Positions 62,832 to 64,000 of a stretch of 64,000 bases of DNA are shown here, one piece after another (position 1 is the stretch's first letter; each line of letters begins with the position of its first letter). The stretch covers positions 2,976,001 through 3,040,000 of the forward strand of contig NZ_CP018076.1 in NCBI RefSeq assembly GCF_001886735.1. Direction: 5' to 3'. Both the position numbers and the translations under genes were made by a program. The stretch is from Sulfitobacter alexandrii (GTDB taxonomy: Bacteria; Pseudomonadota; Alphaproteobacteria; Rhodobacterales; Rhodobacteraceae). The notes beneath the pieces are model-generated. The model saw only the letters and a list, made by a program, of their open reading frames with translations. It made no database searches and was not told where the DNA came from.

Positions 62832-63224
62832 TCAGCTGACCTGCGCGATCCAGTCCGAGAGGTTGTAATAGGTGGTGATGCGGCTGATCCTGCCGTCCCG
62901 CAGGTCGAAGAACGACCCTGCCGGCAGACGGTAGGTCTGGCCCCGCGCGTCGGGCAGCCCCTCGTCCGTTTCCAGGTAGGTGCCGTTGACCGTGTATTCG
63001 GCTGCGGCGCGCGTGTTGTCGGCGTTGGAGAAGATCACCATGTCGGTGAGGGTCTCCTTGTAGCAGCGGCTCATGTGCGCGCAGAACTCCGCGAACTTTG
63101 CCGTGCCTTCGCGCACGTTGCCCTCGTTGACGTGGTGCGCCACGTCGTCGGTGAGGCAGGCGAGCATCCCGTCGGTGTCGCCCGCGTTGAAGGCGTCGAA
63201 ATAGGTCTTGATGATGTCGGCCAT
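62832..63224 (-). CDS. SnoaL-like (NTF2 fold) protein
   Basis: A 130-residue NTF2-fold protein of the ketosteroid-isomerase-related type. FDAFNAGDTDGMLACLTDDVAHHVNEG is the conserved helix-turn (residues about 9-35), with later FFDLRDGRISRITTYYNL strands. The fold serves isomerases, cyclases and scaffold proteins; nothing decides between them here. Confidence 0.8.
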   Translation of the reverse strand: MADIIKTYFDAFNAGDTDGMLACLTDDVAHHVNEGNVREGTAKFAEFCAHMSRCYKETLTDMVIFSNADNTRAAAEYTVNGTYLETDEGLPDARGQTYRLPAGSFFDLRDGRISRITTYYNLSDWIAQVS

Positions 63225-63233
63225 GTCGGGGTC

Positions 63234-63695
63234 CTAGCTTTCGTTGCAAACCGGATCGCCGAAACGGTCGATCAGGCGGGTCTTGATCTGGTCGCGGGCC
63301 GCGCGGAACTGGACCAGCTTTGCCTCGCGTCCCTCGCCCAGTCCCGTGGGGTCGAGAATGGGCCAGTATTCGACGTCGAGGTGGAAGAACCGGGTTAATT
63401 CCAGTGCGCGGCGCTGGCTGGCGGGGGACAGGGCGATCACGAGGTCAAAGGATGACAGGTCGTCGCCCCATTGTTCCATCTCGTCGAAGCTGCGGGAGCG
63501 GTGACGCGACAGTTCCACCCCGATCTCGGCGCAGACGGCGATGGAAAAGCCGTCGATTTCCAGATCGTTCTTGACGCCCACCGACTGCACGTAGGTGTCG
63601 GTGCCGTAGAATTTCTTCATGATCCCTTCCGCCATGGGCGAGCGCACCGCGTTGTGATCGCAGCAGAACAGCACGGACTGGGGAAGGTCCGCCAT
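63234..63695 (-). CDS. Low-molecular-weight phosphatase family protein
   Basis: A 153-residue protein with the C-x5-R-S phosphate loop C12-DHNAV-R18-S near the N-terminus and a late DP motif (PILDPTG) that supplies the general acid. It falls with the low-molecular-weight tyrosine phosphatase/arsenate reductase fold. It lies 3 bases downstream of the UPF0262 gene, an arrangement common in Rhodobacteraceae. No ars genes are near, so phosphatase is the safer call. Confidence 0.85.
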   Translation of the reverse strand: MADLPQSVLFCCDHNAVRSPMAEGIMKKFYGTDTYVQSVGVKNDLEIDGFSIAVCAEIGVELSRHRSRSFDEMEQWGDDLSSFDLVIALSPASQRRALELTRFFHLDVEYWPILDPTGLGEGREAKLVQFRAARDQIKTRLIDRFGDPVCNES

Positions 63696-63698
63696 CCT

Positions 63699-64000
63699 TC
63701 AGCCGCCGAAATGCAGGACGCAGATCAGGGTGAACAGGCGGCGGGCGGTGTCGATGTCGATCTCGGCCTTGCCCTCCAGGCGCTCCTGCAGAACGCGGGA
63801 CCCCTCGTTGTGGATTCCGCGGCGCGCCATGTCGATCGTCTCGATCTGGCTGGGCGGCAGTTTCTTGACCGCTTCGAAGTAGCTTTCGCAGATCTGGAAG
63901 TAATCCTTGACGACCTGCCGGAACGGCCCGAGGGACAGGTGGAATTCCGCGGCCTTCTCCTCGTTCTCGGTCGCCACGTCGAAGACCAGCCGCTTGTCGC
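63699..64000 (-). CDS. UPF0262 family protein (5' end outside window)
   Basis: The C-terminal 100 or so residues of a UPF0262 protein, a family of about 160 residues restricted largely to alphaproteobacteria. RLVFDVATENEEKAAEFHLS, FRQVVKDYFQICESYFEAV and ARRGIHNEGSRVLQERL are its conserved blocks. The frame is open to the right edge, so the real start lies beyond. Function unknown. Confidence 0.85.
   Translation of the reverse strand, partial: DKRLVFDVATENEEKAAEFHLSLGPFRQVVKDYFQICESYFEAVKKLPPSQIETIDMARRGIHNEGSRVLQERLEGKAEIDIDTARRLFTLICVLHFGG

Noticed and set aside
1..64000. CRISPR arrays, tRNA or rRNA genes, complete insertion sequences, prophage or gene-transfer-agent genes
   Set aside because: Looked for on both strands by eye; no regularly spaced repeats, cloverleaf arms with CCA-type ends, transposase genes or phage structural genes were found.

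Overview
The window is high-G+C (roughly two thirds G+C by eye), densely coded DNA that fits an alphaproteobacterium of the Rhodobacteraceae (Roseobacter group). The indicators are a UPF0262 protein, a C-P lyase cluster with a two-permease phosphonate transporter and a DUF1045 gene, an edd-eda pair, Hint_2-domain and small-lipoprotein genes of the type common in that family, and several intergenic palindromic repeats. No tRNA, rRNA, CRISPR array or phage module was seen.

Layout. 1-8160: end of a polyamine-type binding protein, an amidohydrolase, an FAD monooxygenase and a P-loop sugar/nucleoside kinase on the plus strand. These converge on a 2-hydroxyacid dehydrogenase and the Entner-Doudoroff genes eda-edd, which have a LacI-type palindrome upstream of edd. 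8379-21849: a near-complete phosphonate cluster: phnC-D-E-E, a hexapeptide transferase, a GFA protein, divergent phnF/phnG-H-I, a DUF559 gene next to a pair of inverted palindromes, phnJ-K-L-N, a reverse-strand DUF1045 gene, and phnM. There is no phnP; the DUF1045 protein carries two HxTx motifs and is proposed here to fill that step. 22022-24284: a small iron set (Fe3+ binding protein, ChaN-like protein, IsdG-like haem oxygenase) behind a palindrome that overlaps a candidate -35 box. 24423-25589: UDP-glucose dehydrogenase.

25590-27541 is a scar in which short pieces of unrelated genes (TRAP permease, hydantoinase B, LeuC, acyl-CoA synthetase, HisC) are butted together, two pairs of them in frame. 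27542-32030: class IV aminotransferase, MmgE/PrpD protein, topoisomerase IB with DUF2945, and rpe. 32034-40007: an IclR-controlled acyl-CoA/dicarboxylate beta-oxidation operon resembling the pimeloyl (pim) type. 40239-46725: a small methyltransferase and a dipeptide-type ABC transporter. 46855-50156: an MBL-fold hydrolase and a large MscS channel.

50471-56962 is a seven-gene, translationally coupled operon: four glycosyltransferases, a histidine phosphatase, a polysaccharide-deacetylase-like protein and a small methyltransferase. I take it to be an uncharacterised glycan pathway. 57012-64000: DUF3072, an AT-rich orphan three-helix membrane protein that looks acquired, lepA, a Hint-domain protein, a lipoprotein, and a four-gene set (UPF0262, low-molecular-weight phosphatase, SnoaL-like, GNAT) that runs off the right edge.
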